DNA of 64,000 nucleotides, from the NCBI GenBank assembly GCA_030737875.1, contig CM060909.1:392779565-392843564 (forward strand). The letters run 5' to 3'. This DNA comes from Allium sativum (lineage: Eukaryota; Streptophyta; Magnoliopsida; Asparagales; Amaryllidaceae). The notes beneath the pieces are model-generated. The model saw only the letters and a program-made list of their open reading frames with translations, searched no databases and was not told the DNA's origin. A program made the translations under genes and the position numbers. Position 1 is the first letter of the stretch. Each line of letters begins with the position of its first letter. This document shows, piece by piece, positions 1-12,690 of the stretch.

Positions 1-1539
1 TGTCAGACACTCGTTCATACAAGTTGTCCTGGGACTGGACAACCAAAAACACCATTCTAGAACTGGATGACCCTTGCATTTAACTTCGTCTTTAATTATC
101 TTTAGCCTATCTAATTCGCAGCGCTTATGCCTATACGAAGTGGTTTTCGGATAATAATTCCAACCGGTCTCTCCGTATTGACTACGATGGTCAAAACACT
201 TCGATAGTTGGTTATTTAACCATCGAAGTAAAACAAACATTCATTCAAATGAACAACTAAACGCACACAACAACGGGCACCTTTTATTTAACATTCGTTT
301 TTATTATTCGAATTCCCATATCTTACCGGATATTTCTCTAATCCCGTTTTACCCTTTACACACTCTTGGAAAAGATTCCCAGTTAATATTAACTCTTATT
401 CTCCCATATTTCAGATGTATACGTTATTAATGTTTGAAACATTTCCATTCTTTTCATGTTCTTTATTTTCTACACTTGGATAATATACACTATCTACATT
501 GGAAAAATATCCCAATTTCATTATAAACATTTTAATATGTCCAACGTTCAATTTCAAAACACTATTCACTTTAAAAGGTGAATATCGTACTATTATAGAA
601 ATCTGAACACCTTTATCAAATAACTCTTTATTTAGAAAATCAATATCATTATCTCATTTACCGAAATCTCTTTCATACTTTATATTCCCAATCCATTTTA
701 TAAACTCGGTTCTCTAAGACAACTTCTTATCAATAACAAGTTTATAACTAAATACTGATTACATATCCTATTATAATTTATTTGTTTAAGCTAAGTATTA
801 ACGATCCTATCAGATTATAATTTCTAAAATAATTTACTTTAATACATTCGACTTCGTTGAATTATAGTTCCAAATCCTAATGGTTTAATTCTAATTACAT
901 TTCGAACATCGAAATGCTGTCATCGTTTTCTAACACGATTCACCAATTTCCCTTTTTAAACTAATGCTTATATTTTCTTACAACATCGTTACTTATTACT
1001 TTCAAATAAGTGGATTTCAAACTAAACTGTTAGTGCTGCTATATATAAAAATCACGCTTAAGTTTGGTTAACAACGTTAATTTATCGTTATAGTTCAAAG
1101 ACTTGTCATACGCTGTAATATTCACCTCTATAACTAATTTCGACATAACAGTCATGCTTATATAAATAATATAAACCAATAGTACAGGTAAATATCGTGG
1201 AATCCGGTTGGATTCCTCCAACCGGTTTCCTGCATACACAGATGTTAGTCCATACAATTCACACCAATTTCATACTAGGGAATATTCTAATCGATGGAAT
1301 CAGTGTCCAACCGATGATGTGTACATATGCAACGATAGATAATATTCAACCAAATTAATTGTAATCTACCTAATCGACCATCACACAACATTTAATCAAC
1401 ATTAAAATATAATTATCATATTTTAAAATAGATCAGCGTTAGTGATTTTACTCACCTTAGTGCGTTAACCGTTAAAAATGATTTATGTCGGTTGATTGTA
1501 CCAGATGTTTTAATCTGTCATAATTCAAACGAACCTCAA

Positions 1540-2420
1540 ATCACTCATCCATGTTCGTCACTTTTCGAGCTCCACCATCAACCGTTCTGGCCTTTTGCTG
1601 GTATGGACTCGTCTTCTTCACCGTTCCATTTCGGTGCTTCCATATATTTTGAACCTGACTTCATCTCCACAGTAGCTTCTTTATCGCGGTTCAGACTTCA
1701 TGCTACCAACAGCGTCCCCTCCATCCTATTCCACCTACTACCGCATACTATATTTTCCCTTTCATTTTATGCAGAGTGTAAAGTGAACGTCCCTCCCCCT
1801 TTACACACCTTGATCTATACGCAAATTCTATGAACCCAGATCCGCATTTTCACTCCTCTTCTACTTCACGGCATGCTGTACACAGTCCCACTCATCCATG
1901 CAAACTCCTCTTACTGTCTACTACATGCCCCGCCATCCTAGACCGCTAGCTTCCAGTCACACACACAGTAAAAACAACGATGCCTTTATTTGCCAACTTC
2001 TGTTTCCAAACCGCCCCTTTTCCTATACATTCCCTCTCATTCTTTCCTAAATGAAAACTCGGACTACAAAATGCGGATCACCCCTCACATTCTCCCATTC
2101 CCCTTCACCTCCCCATACTTACGTGCCCACCTTTCTTCACTGTTGCCAAAACTTCTCTTCACATACTCCACCCCATAGCAGCTGACGTGGATCTATTTCC
2201 ACCGCTTGCCTCAACTCAGTTACTCAAAACTCCACCGACAAAGCAACATAACCATTCCCATTTTAAAATCTAAGCGCATGTTCCCCCGCTTGGGTTCAAC
2301 TTCCTCTCAACACCCACGGCCCTCTGACAGACCCCCATAACAGTCGCTCCTTTCGAGAGCCATCCCAACCTCCAGTCGACTCTGAACGCCAATCCCTACC
2401 AATGGTGAGTAGGTCTCGCC
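1540..2420 (-). other. LTR1 leader block, GC-richer, family-specific
   Basis: A stretch of higher GC and mixed composition between the TATA-like run (2754-2769) and the palindrome at 1442 on the minus strand. Leaders sit at the matching place in E3, E4, E5 and E6, but I see no similarity among them. Short open frames on either strand have no recognisable domain and are not annotated as genes. It may be a 5' leader or a captured host fragment. Confidence 0.35.
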
Positions 2421-2753
2421 AGCCCGAGTAGGTCTTGTTCAGACGCCATCTCAAATCAAGGAAAAATGGCGGAGTTTTGAACGGTTTTTAGTTGGAGGAT
2501 TACTGGTAAGTTTTGCAAAGGCGGAACAAAATGAAGACAATGGAGATTTTCTATTTTCTTTGCCATATAAATTATTGTTATGGCTTGAATTCTGCTTTTT
2601 TGAAGATAACGCTGCACTCCTGTATATATATAAATGATAAGTCCTTCGTTGCCAAGTAATAGACCACTTTTTTTCTCCATAGGTAGGACGTGCTTTTGAT
2701 TTAACCATTCATTAGGTAGGACGTCCATCGCTAGAAGAAATAGGGTATGGTTC

Positions 2754-2769
2754 TTATATATATATAAAA
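2754..2769 (-). promoter_or_regulatory. Possible LTR1 TATA region
   Basis: Run of alternating TA that reads as a TATA box on the minus strand, downstream of the conserved LTR start block and upstream of the leader. Placement matches clearer TATA boxes in E3, E4 and E6. Low-complexity sequence, so a chance match is possible. Confidence 0.3.
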
Positions 2770-5495
2770 TGATTTCTTCAGCGTGAAGTAATAGGTTGTA
2801 TTTTCCGTGTTTAGATGTAGGGTAGTATTGTTTAATTGTTTTTGGTATTGTCTTCTTCCGTGTTTAGCTGTAGAGTAGTATTAGCGTTTACTTTTTAGCC
2901 ATGTGCTCCCTCTCTATATTAGATTCTGCAAAAATACTTTATTGCTAAGCATACATAGGGTGATGGTTGTGCGATTCCTTCACATGCAAGATATTTGGTC
3001 TACACTTTAAGCTTAGGTAGGCAGTCTGCTTTACAAGGTAATGTCTTTGGGTGTGTAGCTTAAGGTTTAAGTATACCTGTATATAATATTCATTTGTTAA
3101 CGCTTATGCGGTACCGCTATAAAGAACTTCGCTTATTTATTTACTACCGCAGACAGAAATAAAAAAACCATTTACACGAGCAAGGTGTCATGATTTCAAA
3201 AATATAATAATATCGGTAGATTAACTCATTTTTTTGAAACCCCAAAATGCTGATTAAGGGTGCAGAATACTCCAAATAAAAAGTTGTGTATTTAATTAAT
3301 TAAAAATTACAGTAAAATTCTAAAAATTAAATTATAACTATGTTTCGAAAGAACCTTGTCTGAATTCGAAACCGATATCTAGTTATATCAAATAAACTGT
3401 TACGGTCGATAAACGATTCTATAGCGACTATTTTGAAATTTGATTTGGTCATAACTCACAATCTGTAACACGAAATCTTGGTTTTTCACTTCTGTTAGAA
3501 AGATACAGTTCAACAGATTCCAACGCTTCTTGTTTCGCAGAAATCTGATTTATAACGAATCTTGTATGCTCAGGTGAAGTTCAAAACGTTATATTACGAA
3601 CTGCAGCGTCGTTATGAGCTCGATTATATTTAATATATATTTTTATACGTTCAACTTCGATTTAATTAAAATATAAATCCACTTATATTATGAATTCAAT
3701 ATTTAAACTGATTTAAATATTCAAATACAAACCGATAAAAATGCGGGACGTTACACTTCTCAGACCTTGATCAACAACGTTCATATCTCAAGATAAATAT
3801 AAGTTGTAATCCAAAAACTGATACTTCATTCCAGTATCAATACGAATTCCATTTCTCCATTTTATTCCACAATATGGTTTCATACAACCTTCTTACGCTT
3901 AGAAAATCTCTTTCTCGGATATAACATTATTCCTTAATTTAATAATTAAGTAATATTTTATAAAACACCACCTTTTAATCCTGCCTCTTTAAAGCAAATT
4001 CATTTTATAATTCAGAATTGGTTATATAACCCGATGACCCACTTCCTTTACCAAAATCACTTTTACCAATCTCCTTTCCAATCTATTCAACCTTTGCCCG
4101 CTCGAAATTCTCATTTCAATTCCCCACTTTTAGTTAATTCCATTTTTAAGTAACGTTAATTTAGAATTAATGATATAACACCACAAACCTCTTTTATATA
4201 ACGCTGGTTTATTATAAAACCCTTTTCCTAAATCTCCTTTTACTTAATTCAAATAATTAAGTAACATTTATTTTAAGCTATAATATTCGCTTAAAAATTC
4301 CTTTTATAACTTTGTTATAAAACTCAGGTTTTAAACAAAACCTGTTCATAAACTCCTTTCACTATTCCATTGGATTTCATTTCAACTCAGATTACTTTTT
4401 AAATGAATTCCCATTAAAAAGTAACTTTCTAAATTATGTTTAATTAAAATACTAATTTACTTTAATCATTAACTACTGTAAGTAGTTAACTACTTTATTA
4501 ACCAAAATAAAATAGTAAATTTCCCTTTTTTAAAATCTTACTAAAGTTAAACCAATATTCTCTAAACTACTTTATTATATTAATTCAAATCAAACTAATT
4601 TAATAATCAATTTCCTATAAAATAGTCAACTTAGTTACTCAAAGTACGGTTATCCCTTTGATCGATTCCAATTTGTTCTCTCTTTAAATTAATTAATAAT
4701 ATAATTAATTTAAATAATTCCATTTAATTGTTTCTTAAAAAAACAATTATCCAATTATTAACCGTTAGGTTAATTTCCATTCACTTGTTCATAAATCTGA
4801 TTAACATCAGAATTAACTTTATGAAATCAATTTACAATTAATTAAAATAAATATTTCCTTTTAATAAAGTTTATTCAAAATATATATATTTCAAAATCTG
4901 TCTTTAGTTATAGAATAAATTTTATAACTTCAGTCCATCAATTTACCTAACGGTAAATTGATATAAATAAAACAATTCTCTTTTTGGCCATTTACTGCTG
5001 ATTACTCAACCAATACTTCCCATTGGTTAAAACCAAACACAGGTTGAATTTCCAATCAATGATCAATACTCAAATCAATCACCCAAACATAACAGTTCAT
5101 ATGATAATATGAAAATAAATAATATATTTGAGGAATCCGGTTGGATCCCTCCAACCTGTTCTTCCCTGTATACAAATGGTTATCTCCAAACAGATCGTTC
5201 AATTTTATTTACCTGATAATAATAAATAACGACCATTTAATCCCAACCACAAGCAATTCAAATAATTCAACCAATTAAACACGTTTATTTTATAAATGTG
5301 ACCAACAAGGTAAGTTACCTTTATTGGAACCAATCGTTAGAATAACGATTTGATATTTCACTGAAATTAGACACAGTTTAATTTCATCGATTAAATCAAC
5401 AAATGGATATATAATTAGCAAACAGTCAACCATCAACAAGTAGAGCACCCAAAATAAAAACCCAATTTATATAAAATATAAATGGGAAAATTTGA

Positions 5496-5510
5496 GTGAG
5501 TTTAACTCAC
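5496..5510. repeat. GTGAGTTTAACTCAC palindrome in E6 LTR
   Basis: Perfect 7+1+7 palindrome. On the minus strand it overlaps a splice-donor-like AAGGTGAGTT. Similar palindromes lie in the corresponding part of every giant LTR in this window. Confidence 0.5.
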
Positions 5511-5839
5511 CTTGATCTGATTCTGTTGTCAACGACTTGTTTTAATTAAATTAAACAATGGTTTAATTTAATTAAAATTTCCGGTTGATTCCAATTGCGT
5601 CCAATTCGGTTCCAGATTGTTCTGTCCTTTGGTACGACTCTAGTGTCTCTTATTTGGTTTAATTCTGATGACATATGAATTTAGTCACTAAAAATTGTAG
5701 TTAATATAATTTAATTATTAATCACGGTTTAAACTAATTACGTTTGTATACAGGAATATCGGCAGATCCATTTTTTTCTTTTACTGTTTCAAGGCCCAAT
5801 ATTTTACTTAGTTTCCCAAGCCTAACAAAATTGCTTCCC

Positions 5840-6840
5840 TCACGCTCTGTTGTCCTTCGATCTGAAATATGAAACAGATTACCTAAGTATAACATTAACA
5901 AATTAATTATATTATTAAATTGTATAAATCACGTCCGATTACTTTTGTTTTTTATTCCAGTTCGCAACCGATTTTCCTTTAAACTTCGTTCCCGTTCCTG
6001 TTTCCTCTTACCGAAATCCTGTCTTGAGTAAACAAATAATTAACTACTCATTATAGGTTAGTTAAACTTTAGTTATTTAATTAAACACTAGTTAACTAAT
6101 TACCGCATTAGACAGATTCAGGCCGATCACTTCTGTTCGTTGAAAACTGCTCGGCCAACATTTTATACTGCTACTCTTCGTCAGTTCCTAAGTGATAGTC
6201 AATCTTAATAAGTCATGCGTATTTAATATGATAATTAACCAAATTTAATTGATTAAATTTACTTCCGTTCTTACGTAGGTTGACCCTCTTTAAAAGGAAA
6301 TCACGGCCATGATTTGCTTCTCCACTCCTGTTGTACTGCTCATGTTCTTCTCCACAAGGTGCTGCGTCTTCAACATTTAACCAACGCCTCTTTAAATTCT
6401 TCAGTTTGAAATTTGGGTGATCCCTCTTTAGAGCTTCAGTTTCACGTTGTACAGATAAACCTAGCAAAAACTCCCCCACGTCAAAATCGCAGCCGCACCC
6501 TTTGCCAAACTTTACACTATGCGTCTTTAAACCAAACACCCGTTCAGTCGAAGAAATCCATCCCCCCAGCCTACTGATGTTGATCGAAAGTGGATCAAGC
6601 ATCATCGCCGGACGCGGCTTCGCCTCGTCCCCCAATCAACAAAACGCCATCCATTCTAGCATCCCCTATTTCTTGGAAAAGCCAACGAACCACCGTGACT
6701 TCGTGAGGGTTTTCCGATCAGCTCAAACCCTATTCGCCGATCATCACCGTTCGTTTAGTAGATCTCAAGCAGTTAAACATGATTGTGGTTATAGGTTTTG
6801 TAAATCGGTTCATGGTTTGGATGTTAATTGAAGAAAAAAT
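5840..6840 (-). other. E6 leader block, possibly captured sequence
   Basis: Mixed-composition block between the TATA run at 6942-6953 and the palindrome at 5496. It has overlapping open frames on both strands (6213-6635 minus, 6502-6831 plus) with no domain I recognise. The two frames overlap, so at most one could be real. It differs from the leaders of the other families. Origin unknown; a captured host gene fragment is one possibility. Confidence 0.35.
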
Positions 6841-6941
6841 CTGGAGCTTATAGGCTATTTGTGTGTATTAGTGGCGGCTGAACAGATGAGTTGACCACGC
6901 AAGGCTTCGTTTGACCAAATAAGGGTTTCAGAATGAGATGG

Positions 6942-6953
6942 TATATATATAAG
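6942..6953 (-). promoter_or_regulatory. Possible E6 3' LTR TATA box
   Basis: TATATATATA followed on the minus strand by CCATCTC. It lies about 1.05 kb from the LTR start and just before the leader block, as in the related LTRs. Confidence 0.4.
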
Positions 6954-7085
6954 GGAGGACAAGCATATTATTATTTTATTAACGAAACTTCGCGCTAAAG
7001 TAACATGTAAAACTATCCACAATTGACTTCTGTTTTCTGTTAAAAACCAATCCTAGAATAGAAAATTATTCCGGACCCAATGGGA

Positions 7086-7600
7086 CAAGTTTCGTCGAAA
7101 TCCGACATCATTTGAAAAAAAATTCCTTTATGAAACCAGCGAAAAACACGCGTTTAAATTTTCCACGATCACTAAATAAATCCAATCAACTTGAAACTTC
7201 GAAATCCTACAATAATTAATTAATTAATACGAATCCAAAGACACCAGTTTCGTCGCATTCTGAGTCTGTTTTCCCGGTAGGCTATTTTTACACGCACCGC
7301 AATGCCATTTTGGACACCAATTTATCTGATCCTCGAAAATAACAAACTATATACCTATCCTGACTATAATCGACGCTACGAACTCAACGGAACTGGTTTC
7401 GTGGCTTAATTTGATAGTTTTCTCAAGTTACACTCATATATCTCTCTATTAAATTAAATTCATTTAATTAATCGCTAGAGAAATTGATTAGGTGTTTACG
7501 GCTGTCGTGGCCACATATGACATCGGTTTGCCACGCAATTCAATACCGTACAATAATTTAACGTTATGGTTCCAATAAAACTAATTTGGACGAAAACGAA
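7086..7600 (-). repeat. Diverged units with GTTTCGTCGAA-like motifs in E6 LTR
   Basis: Motifs resembling ACTRGTTTCGTCGAA recur near 7086, 7246, 7391 and 7580, about 145 to 190 bp apart, several followed by ATTTGAAAAA-like text. The same motif recurs at 167-168 bp in E4, so this is probably an old tandem duplication. Confidence 0.45.
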
Positions 7601-7998
7601 CACTGTTTGCAAAATGGCTATTTTAAAGGCCTTTAATTTAATAACGATTCCCATAGCGACTATTTCAAAATTTGATTTGGCTATAACTTTCAATTTACAA
7701 TATGAAATCTGGATTTTCCTCTTTCATATGAAAATTATCATCAACAAGATTCTGACGTTTCTCGTTTCACAGAAATCCGACTTATATCGGACCCTGTATA
7801 TCTAATTGAAGTTCAAAACCCAATATTACGAACTGCCGCGCCATTTCGAGCTCGATTTATATATATATAAATATATAACGTTCAAACTTCATTTTAATCA
7901 GTGAATTAAATATTTAAAATCCATTAATATTCCAAATATAATATTTAAAATAATAATTTAAATAAAATATTTGACTACAAAAAATACGGGACGTTATA

Positions 7999-8014
7999 TT
8001 CTTTCCCCCCCTTA
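7999..8014 (-). promoter_or_regulatory. E6 polypurine tract
   Basis: Reads TAAGGGGGGGGAAAGAA on the minus strand and abuts the LTR end at 7998. It is the plus-strand DNA primer site in reverse transcription. Nearly identical tracts precede the E5 3' LTR and, as AAGTGGGGAAGAA, the E1 3' LTR. Confidence 0.7.
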
Positions 8015-9206
8015 AAATAATTTCGTCCTCAAAATTGCTAAGGTAAGAAAGAACGTTACAACCCCATTAATTTTCAAATCCCATTTATTATAAATAAAAA
8101 ATCAATTCAATACCATATATATATATTTTCAAGAATATCGAAAAAAGTTCTAACACCTTAAATTCCCAAAAAAAATTCGGCAGAGTCTCCCCTGCACGGA
8201 GTGACATCTGCGATATCGCAGGAACCAATAATATATATACCTCGACCAACACGATAGGAAAACAAAAATCAAAACCCAAAATTTTATATTTTCGCGTAGG
8301 CATACCTTTTCGAGCGCTATTTAGCATACTTGGCCAATTTATGTGTAGTATATAATCAATTCTCAAAGCCATCTGGCACCTGTACTCAACTCAATTCACA
8401 TATCAGTAACAGATATATGAAATTCTTAAATAATAATTAATTAATTAATATGCATAACTATAAAAATTTCCAAAATCAAGCATGAAGTATTCATTTGCAA
8501 CACAGGACGGAATTATTCAACTTTAACTCATATGATTACCCTCGAGTTGACTATACTGGAATTTAATTATAATTCAACTTTTTATTAAACTATTGATGAA
8601 TTTATATTCAAGCAATCTAACACCAAATCAATACCAATCAACAATCAATGCACAACCAATCTTAATCAAAATAATTGAATTTATGTTCAATATTAATATT
8701 TTATTTTGGTTTCGCATATTTGAACATCAATTGATTAATATCCGACTGATTTCTATTTGATTATTATTTATTCAAAATTCAAATTTATTTATTCATCAAA
8801 TTTCCAATTTCCAACCCTGCTTTATATAATTTCGATATCATTCTTAATTTAATTCCACTTATCCAGGTTAAGTCTCAATTCAAATTTTCAATTCGATTTG
8901 AATTCAAATCGATCAAACACATAAACCAATATCTAAATAATTTAATAAAATTATTTCTTTTCAATACAAAAATATAATTTGGGTAAAATTATTTCATTTG
9001 CCCTCTTTACAAAACAATACTGCATCCATTGCCAGTTCAATGCTTCTCAACACTTGAACCGATCAAATAACACAATACAAAACATTTGTATATAGAATTT
9101 ACAAATACACGCTCTCATATATATACACTCAATCTCGATCTAGGGTATTACTAACCCAATCTCTGTTGAGTTATACCATAGAGCCAAGGTTATTACTAAA
9201 CCAATA

Positions 9207-9218
9207 GCTCTGATACCA
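9207..9218 (-). promoter_or_regulatory. E6 primer binding site, initiator Met tRNA type
   Basis: TGGTATCAGAGC on the minus strand, one base inside the 5' LTR end at 9220. This is the standard plant initiator-methionine tRNA primer site and fixes the orientation of E6. Confidence 0.75.
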
Positions 9219-9219
9219 C

Positions 9220-9352
9220 TGTAATGACCCAAGGATTTTCGGCCCTAAAAATTGACATAAATACCTTTACCGTAACTCATGCCGACCTTCCAAACACCAA
9301 AAACACCGGAACGTTATTAGAAAGAATTTAGAGGGTGAGATAAGAAAGAAAG
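9220..9352 (-). repeat. E6 5' LTR, first piece (3' end of LTR)
   Basis: Starts TGTAATGACCC at 9220 next to the primer site and ends in a GA-rich run at 9352, where E5 begins. It aligns with the first about 130 bp of E5 (9353-9480), showing the two are related families. The alignment picks up again at 47615, where the same LTR resumes after E5. Confidence 0.65.
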
Positions 9353-11600
9353 TGTAACGACCCGCAAATCCGTACTATCTGAGTTGACTAATAACACCAC
9401 ACGTCTAACCCAAATTGCACAGAAATACGAATCATTAATAGAAAGAAGTTAGAGGATGAGAAATAGAAAGAAAGAAATATTAGAATAGAAGAAAATGAAG
9501 ATCACAAACTCACAGCGGAATGAATAAAATATATTATATAACATAACTTTTTGAAATACAAATCAATAACTGTATATACATACCATTATCAGAGCACAAC
9601 AGATATTCCTGGAACAGTTATAAACACCTGTTTCCAGATACGGAAATATGATAGTCTATAGCTAACTGGTGAAGCCTCCTGCTTCCAGATCTTCCAAGTA
9701 AATCTGAAAAATCCCAACTACTTGACTACCCGTACAAATTTGGGCACCCAAGAGTTTAGGGAAAACAAACAAAATAAACTCTGGGTCAGTCATGGGACTG
9801 GTGTGAGTAAACTCCAACCATTTGTTTAACTTTCGAAATCTTTTCAAAAGAAAAGATAATAGTAAGACCAGCCCACACATAAACATGGACGGTTTTTACA
9901 TTACTATAACCCAAAACACTTTGATACGAAAATCCAGTGATATTATAATAGTGTCTCAATCAAATAAATAGAATCTAGTGGAACGCTTGCATCTCACGCT
10001 CCACATACATAGTATAAAATCAAAAACTGCAGGGCGCTTATTGGAGATTGGATTTCCAACATGACAAGGTATGGAACCACCTTCCGATAGTGTATCTCTA
10101 GAGTGGAATACACTGGGTTCAACAAGAACATCTTGCAACCCGGCCCACACATGACCGACCACTCATTTCTCTTGAGTGTATCGAATGTATATCACCAACG
10201 GTTGGGATCGGCAACCGTTTCCCGAATGGGACAGCATCGAATAGAATAAGGAATTAAATGAATCTCCAGATAGGTGATTATACACCCTAATGGGAGCGAC
10301 CCACATAGCCATGTTGCCTGCCCGATTTTTGTCATTTCCCGGTTGTTGAGGCCTGAGGCTATGATTACTTTCCATTCATTGATAGCACAATCACTTTGAA
10401 TGCCACATTGTCAGATCCGTTAATCTCTAACTGATTTGCACAAATATTCTGGATGTTATGCTAAGGGAATAAATCCATTGCAACCATATATATTTATATA
10501 GACCAACATATTCGATCATTGGAAATACTCTGTCAGGCATTCGTCCATATACGTTCGTCCTGGGATTGAACGAAACCGAAGGCACAATTTCTATAAATAG
10601 AAAAAGCCCTTGCACTTTACTCCGTCTTCGATTATCTTTATATAATCTGATTCGCAACGCTTACGCCAATACAGAGTGGTTCTCGGATAATAATCCAACC
10701 GGTCTCTCCATATTGACAACGATATTGGCAAACACTTCGATAGTCGGTTATTTAACTATCGAAGTAAAACAAACATCCATTCACAGCATCAAACAATCAC
10801 TGGGCCTTTTAATTTATATTTCATTAATTAAAACACTTCTCCACTTCCTTATCAACATTTGTTAACCAAATATTCCCAGTAATCTTATTGGTCTCTTACA
10901 CTATTTGGAAAAACATTTCCATGTATCGCCTTCTTTTATTTCCTGTATTTAGAAAATATATTCTATTTGCAATTGGAAACAATTTCAGTCACTTATCTCT
11001 TTCCCGACTACTTTAATTATACTCAGGAAAAATTTACTTTTATATTTCCAAAATTCCACCACTTGGGTTAAAATGAATGTTGTGTAAAACATCGTTACGA
11101 CAACCCAAAATATTTTATTCAACTAACTCTTATTCAACACTTCTCTTCAAGATTGGATCTTTCTATTTATCGATTAAAAATGAAATCAATCAAGTTGGGG
11201 TATAACCACCTCTCAGACCTTGACTGAAAACATCATTAACTTCAAAACAGACAAAACCACTTACCTCGAATAATCAACATTATAAAAACCAATTATTCAT
11301 TTTTAAACGTATATATGTTTCTCTTTCTATTACCAGCCTATCGATTTCCTTTTTGTTTATAATATCTTATTCTAAATTCGTTTCCTTATCGAATTCAATA
11401 TATATATTGATATATTGATTTCTAACTATCAAAATTTCTTAAAAATATTCTAACTCCTTAAATTTCCGGAATTTTTTTCCATAACCTCCTTTGTACCGAG
11501 AGCACCGGGATATTTCAAATAGCCTCCCATGGCCCTCACCAATCCAAAAGAAAAAGCCAAGCGGCTTGCCGATACGGCACATAAAATCTCATATATGAAT
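9353..11600 (-). repeat. E5 left segment: LTR 3' part, then internal-like sequence
   Basis: 9353 to about 11200 is LTR-like: it has the ATGGGACTGGTGTGAG block (9791-9806) shared by all families here, a region at 9960-10560 matched by 48120-48720, and 10531-10800 matched by 1-260. From about 11440 to 11600 it instead matches the internal region of E3 (35610-35765), including CCATAACCTCC and AGAAAAAGCCAAGCGGC. The change occurs near 11213, where CTCAGACCTTGA also occurs, as at 3760. This may be a second LTR end or an old rearrangement. No gene is supported. Confidence 0.5.
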
Positions 11601-11893
11601 TGTAACACCCCGTGTATTTTATAACAGTGAAATTCACAAATTAAATTATAATTAATTTCAAATCAAAGAACTAAGGGAAACGGGATACGCCATTGCGTTC
11701 GTCTCGGAAAAATACGCGAAATAGAGTCCGAGTTTTCGAAAAACGGAGTCCGTATGAAGAAGATATGGCCTCCGGAAGTTTCTGAATTAAGTTTAAAATT
11801 CGAACATAAGAAAGACAGCTCAGAAAAATAATTCAAATTCAAAAATCGGGCCCAATTGGCCAGGGCGGGAAAAGTCCCGCCTAAGGCACCCAG

Positions 11894-11966
11894 GTCGACT
11901 GGGCTGTCGACCTGGGCTAGCCATGTCGACAGGGCTGTCGACAGGCCTGTCGACAGGGCTGTCGAC
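11894..11966. repeat. Phased GTCGAC palindrome cluster in E1 5' LTR
   Basis: GTCGAC occurs six times, at 11894, 11906, 11925, 11937, 11949 and 11961, mostly 12 bp apart. The middle contains the perfect 20-bp palindrome TGTCGACAGGCCTGTCGACA. It lies about 250 bp ahead of the TATA box, so in the promoter part of the LTR. The 3' LTR has lost the first site through a G to A change near 20459. Confidence 0.8.
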
Positions 11967-12145
11967 CTGGTCCAGAGCCAGGTCGAACCCAGCCCACCCT
12001 GGCTGGCCAGGTCTGTGTTTAGCCGATTTCCAGAAGCATGCTTTGTCACTAGGGCTAGGTGGCAGGCTCTAATTGGTCTCTCTTTCGAATGAATGGCTAC
12101 GATCAATCCAAGCAACATCGATGGTCCTAATCAGTTCATAAACTC

Positions 12146-12152
12146 TATAAAA
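12146..12152 (+). promoter_or_regulatory. E1 5' LTR TATA box
   Basis: CTCTATAAAAATGACC, 545 bp into the LTR. The related E2 LTR has CTATAAATACAACTC in the corresponding place. It would start the genomic RNA about 30 bp downstream. Confidence 0.6.
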
Positions 12153-12461
12153 ATGACCCTAGACTCAACCTAATCTATTCATTCAAAAATAAGAACGAGG
12201 CCATCATGCTGCGGAGGAACGACTAGGAGTAGCCACCAATTTGGGAGAAGACTAGGAGGCAAATTCTAAAGCATAAAGCAACTCAAAACAAATCAAATCA
12301 ACAAGAAGTCACATCTCCAATTGGAGAATTCGCTACACGACTGTAAGTAGAGTATTATTTTGGTATGAACAAATAACTGTGTTGGTTTGTATACTTGATT
12401 TGTGGTGATAAAGTAATTCATATTTGTGCGTTACTATGATTCTTATCGATTTGGAATATTG

Positions 12462-12690
12462 TATACGTTTGGATATTCTCAAATTATGTTATTCATTATA
12501 AAAACTACATGTTTGCGGTAGTTTTGTGCAAGTATACGTTTGGATATTCGCAAAGCATGTTATTCATTATAAAAACTACATGTTTGCGGTAGTTTTATGC
12601 AAGTATACGTTTGGAATATTCGCAATTTATGTAATCCATGTTGAAGCTACATGTATGTAGTTGTTTAATTGAAATTCATGCAAGTTTGTG
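12462..12690 (+). repeat. 71-bp tandem repeat, three units, E1 5' LTR
   Basis: Units begin with TATACGTTTGG at 12462, 12533 and 12604. The first two are nearly identical and the third is diverged. Repeated in the 3' LTR from about 21027. Confidence 0.7.

Larger units (their letters stand above)
1..3755 (-). mobile_element. LTR1: right-hand part of a minus-strand LTR, cut by the window edge
   Basis: Read on the minus strand this ends at 3755 in an LTR-type terminus (TGTAACGTCCC on the minus strand). It contains in order a conserved block near the LTR start (3420-3620), a TATA-like run (2754-2769), a GC-richer leader (about 1540-2420), a GTGA/CTCAC palindrome (1442-1455), and at 1-260 a stretch about 80% like 10531-10800 in E5. 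No polypurine tract typical of this group follows 3755; the sequence on the right looks like LTR interior. The simplest reading is a solo LTR, or the 5' LTR of an element lying to the left, inserted into the 3' LTR of E6. Its other end and target duplication (CTTCT expected) are outside the window. No protein-coding gene is supported. Confidence 0.55.
3756..7998 (-). repeat. E6 3' LTR, visible part (minus strand)
   Basis: The right end on the minus strand is TATAACGTCC at 7998, a TGTAAC-type end with one base changed, directly followed by a polypurine tract. From the LTR start leftwards are a conserved block (7660-7860), diverged units carrying GTTTCGTCGAA-like motifs near 7580, 7391, 7246 and 7086, a TATA run (6942-6953), a leader (about 5840-6840), a perfect palindrome (5496-5510) and an element near 5130 (GGAATCCGGTTGGAT) shared with 1196 and 28410. 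The left part, 3756-5100, is AT-rich with no gene. The LTR is probably interrupted at 3756 by LTR1 and would continue beyond the window. Confidence 0.6.
7999..9219 (-). mobile_element. E6 internal region, non-coding
   Basis: Bounded by a polypurine tract (7999-8014) and a primer site (9207-9218), so its limits are well supported. It is 1221 bp with no Gag or Pol frame. Like the E5 internal region it has GTCCTCAAAATTGCTAAG beside the polypurine tract, and an element near 8170-8200 (CTCCCCTGCACGGAG) that matches a block ahead of the polypurine tract in E3 and E4. Non-autonomous by inspection. Confidence 0.65.

Noticed and set aside
6213..6831. Overlapping frames of 140 (minus) and 109 (plus) codons as host genes
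   Set aside because: They overlap on opposite strands inside the E6 LTR leader, with no known domain, intron signals or conserved copy. Kept only as a leader block.
11663..12118. 151-codon frame on the minus strand, identical at 20228-20683
   Set aside because: Present twice only because both E1 LTRs contain it. It runs opposite to E1 transcription and crosses the palindrome cluster; no domain.
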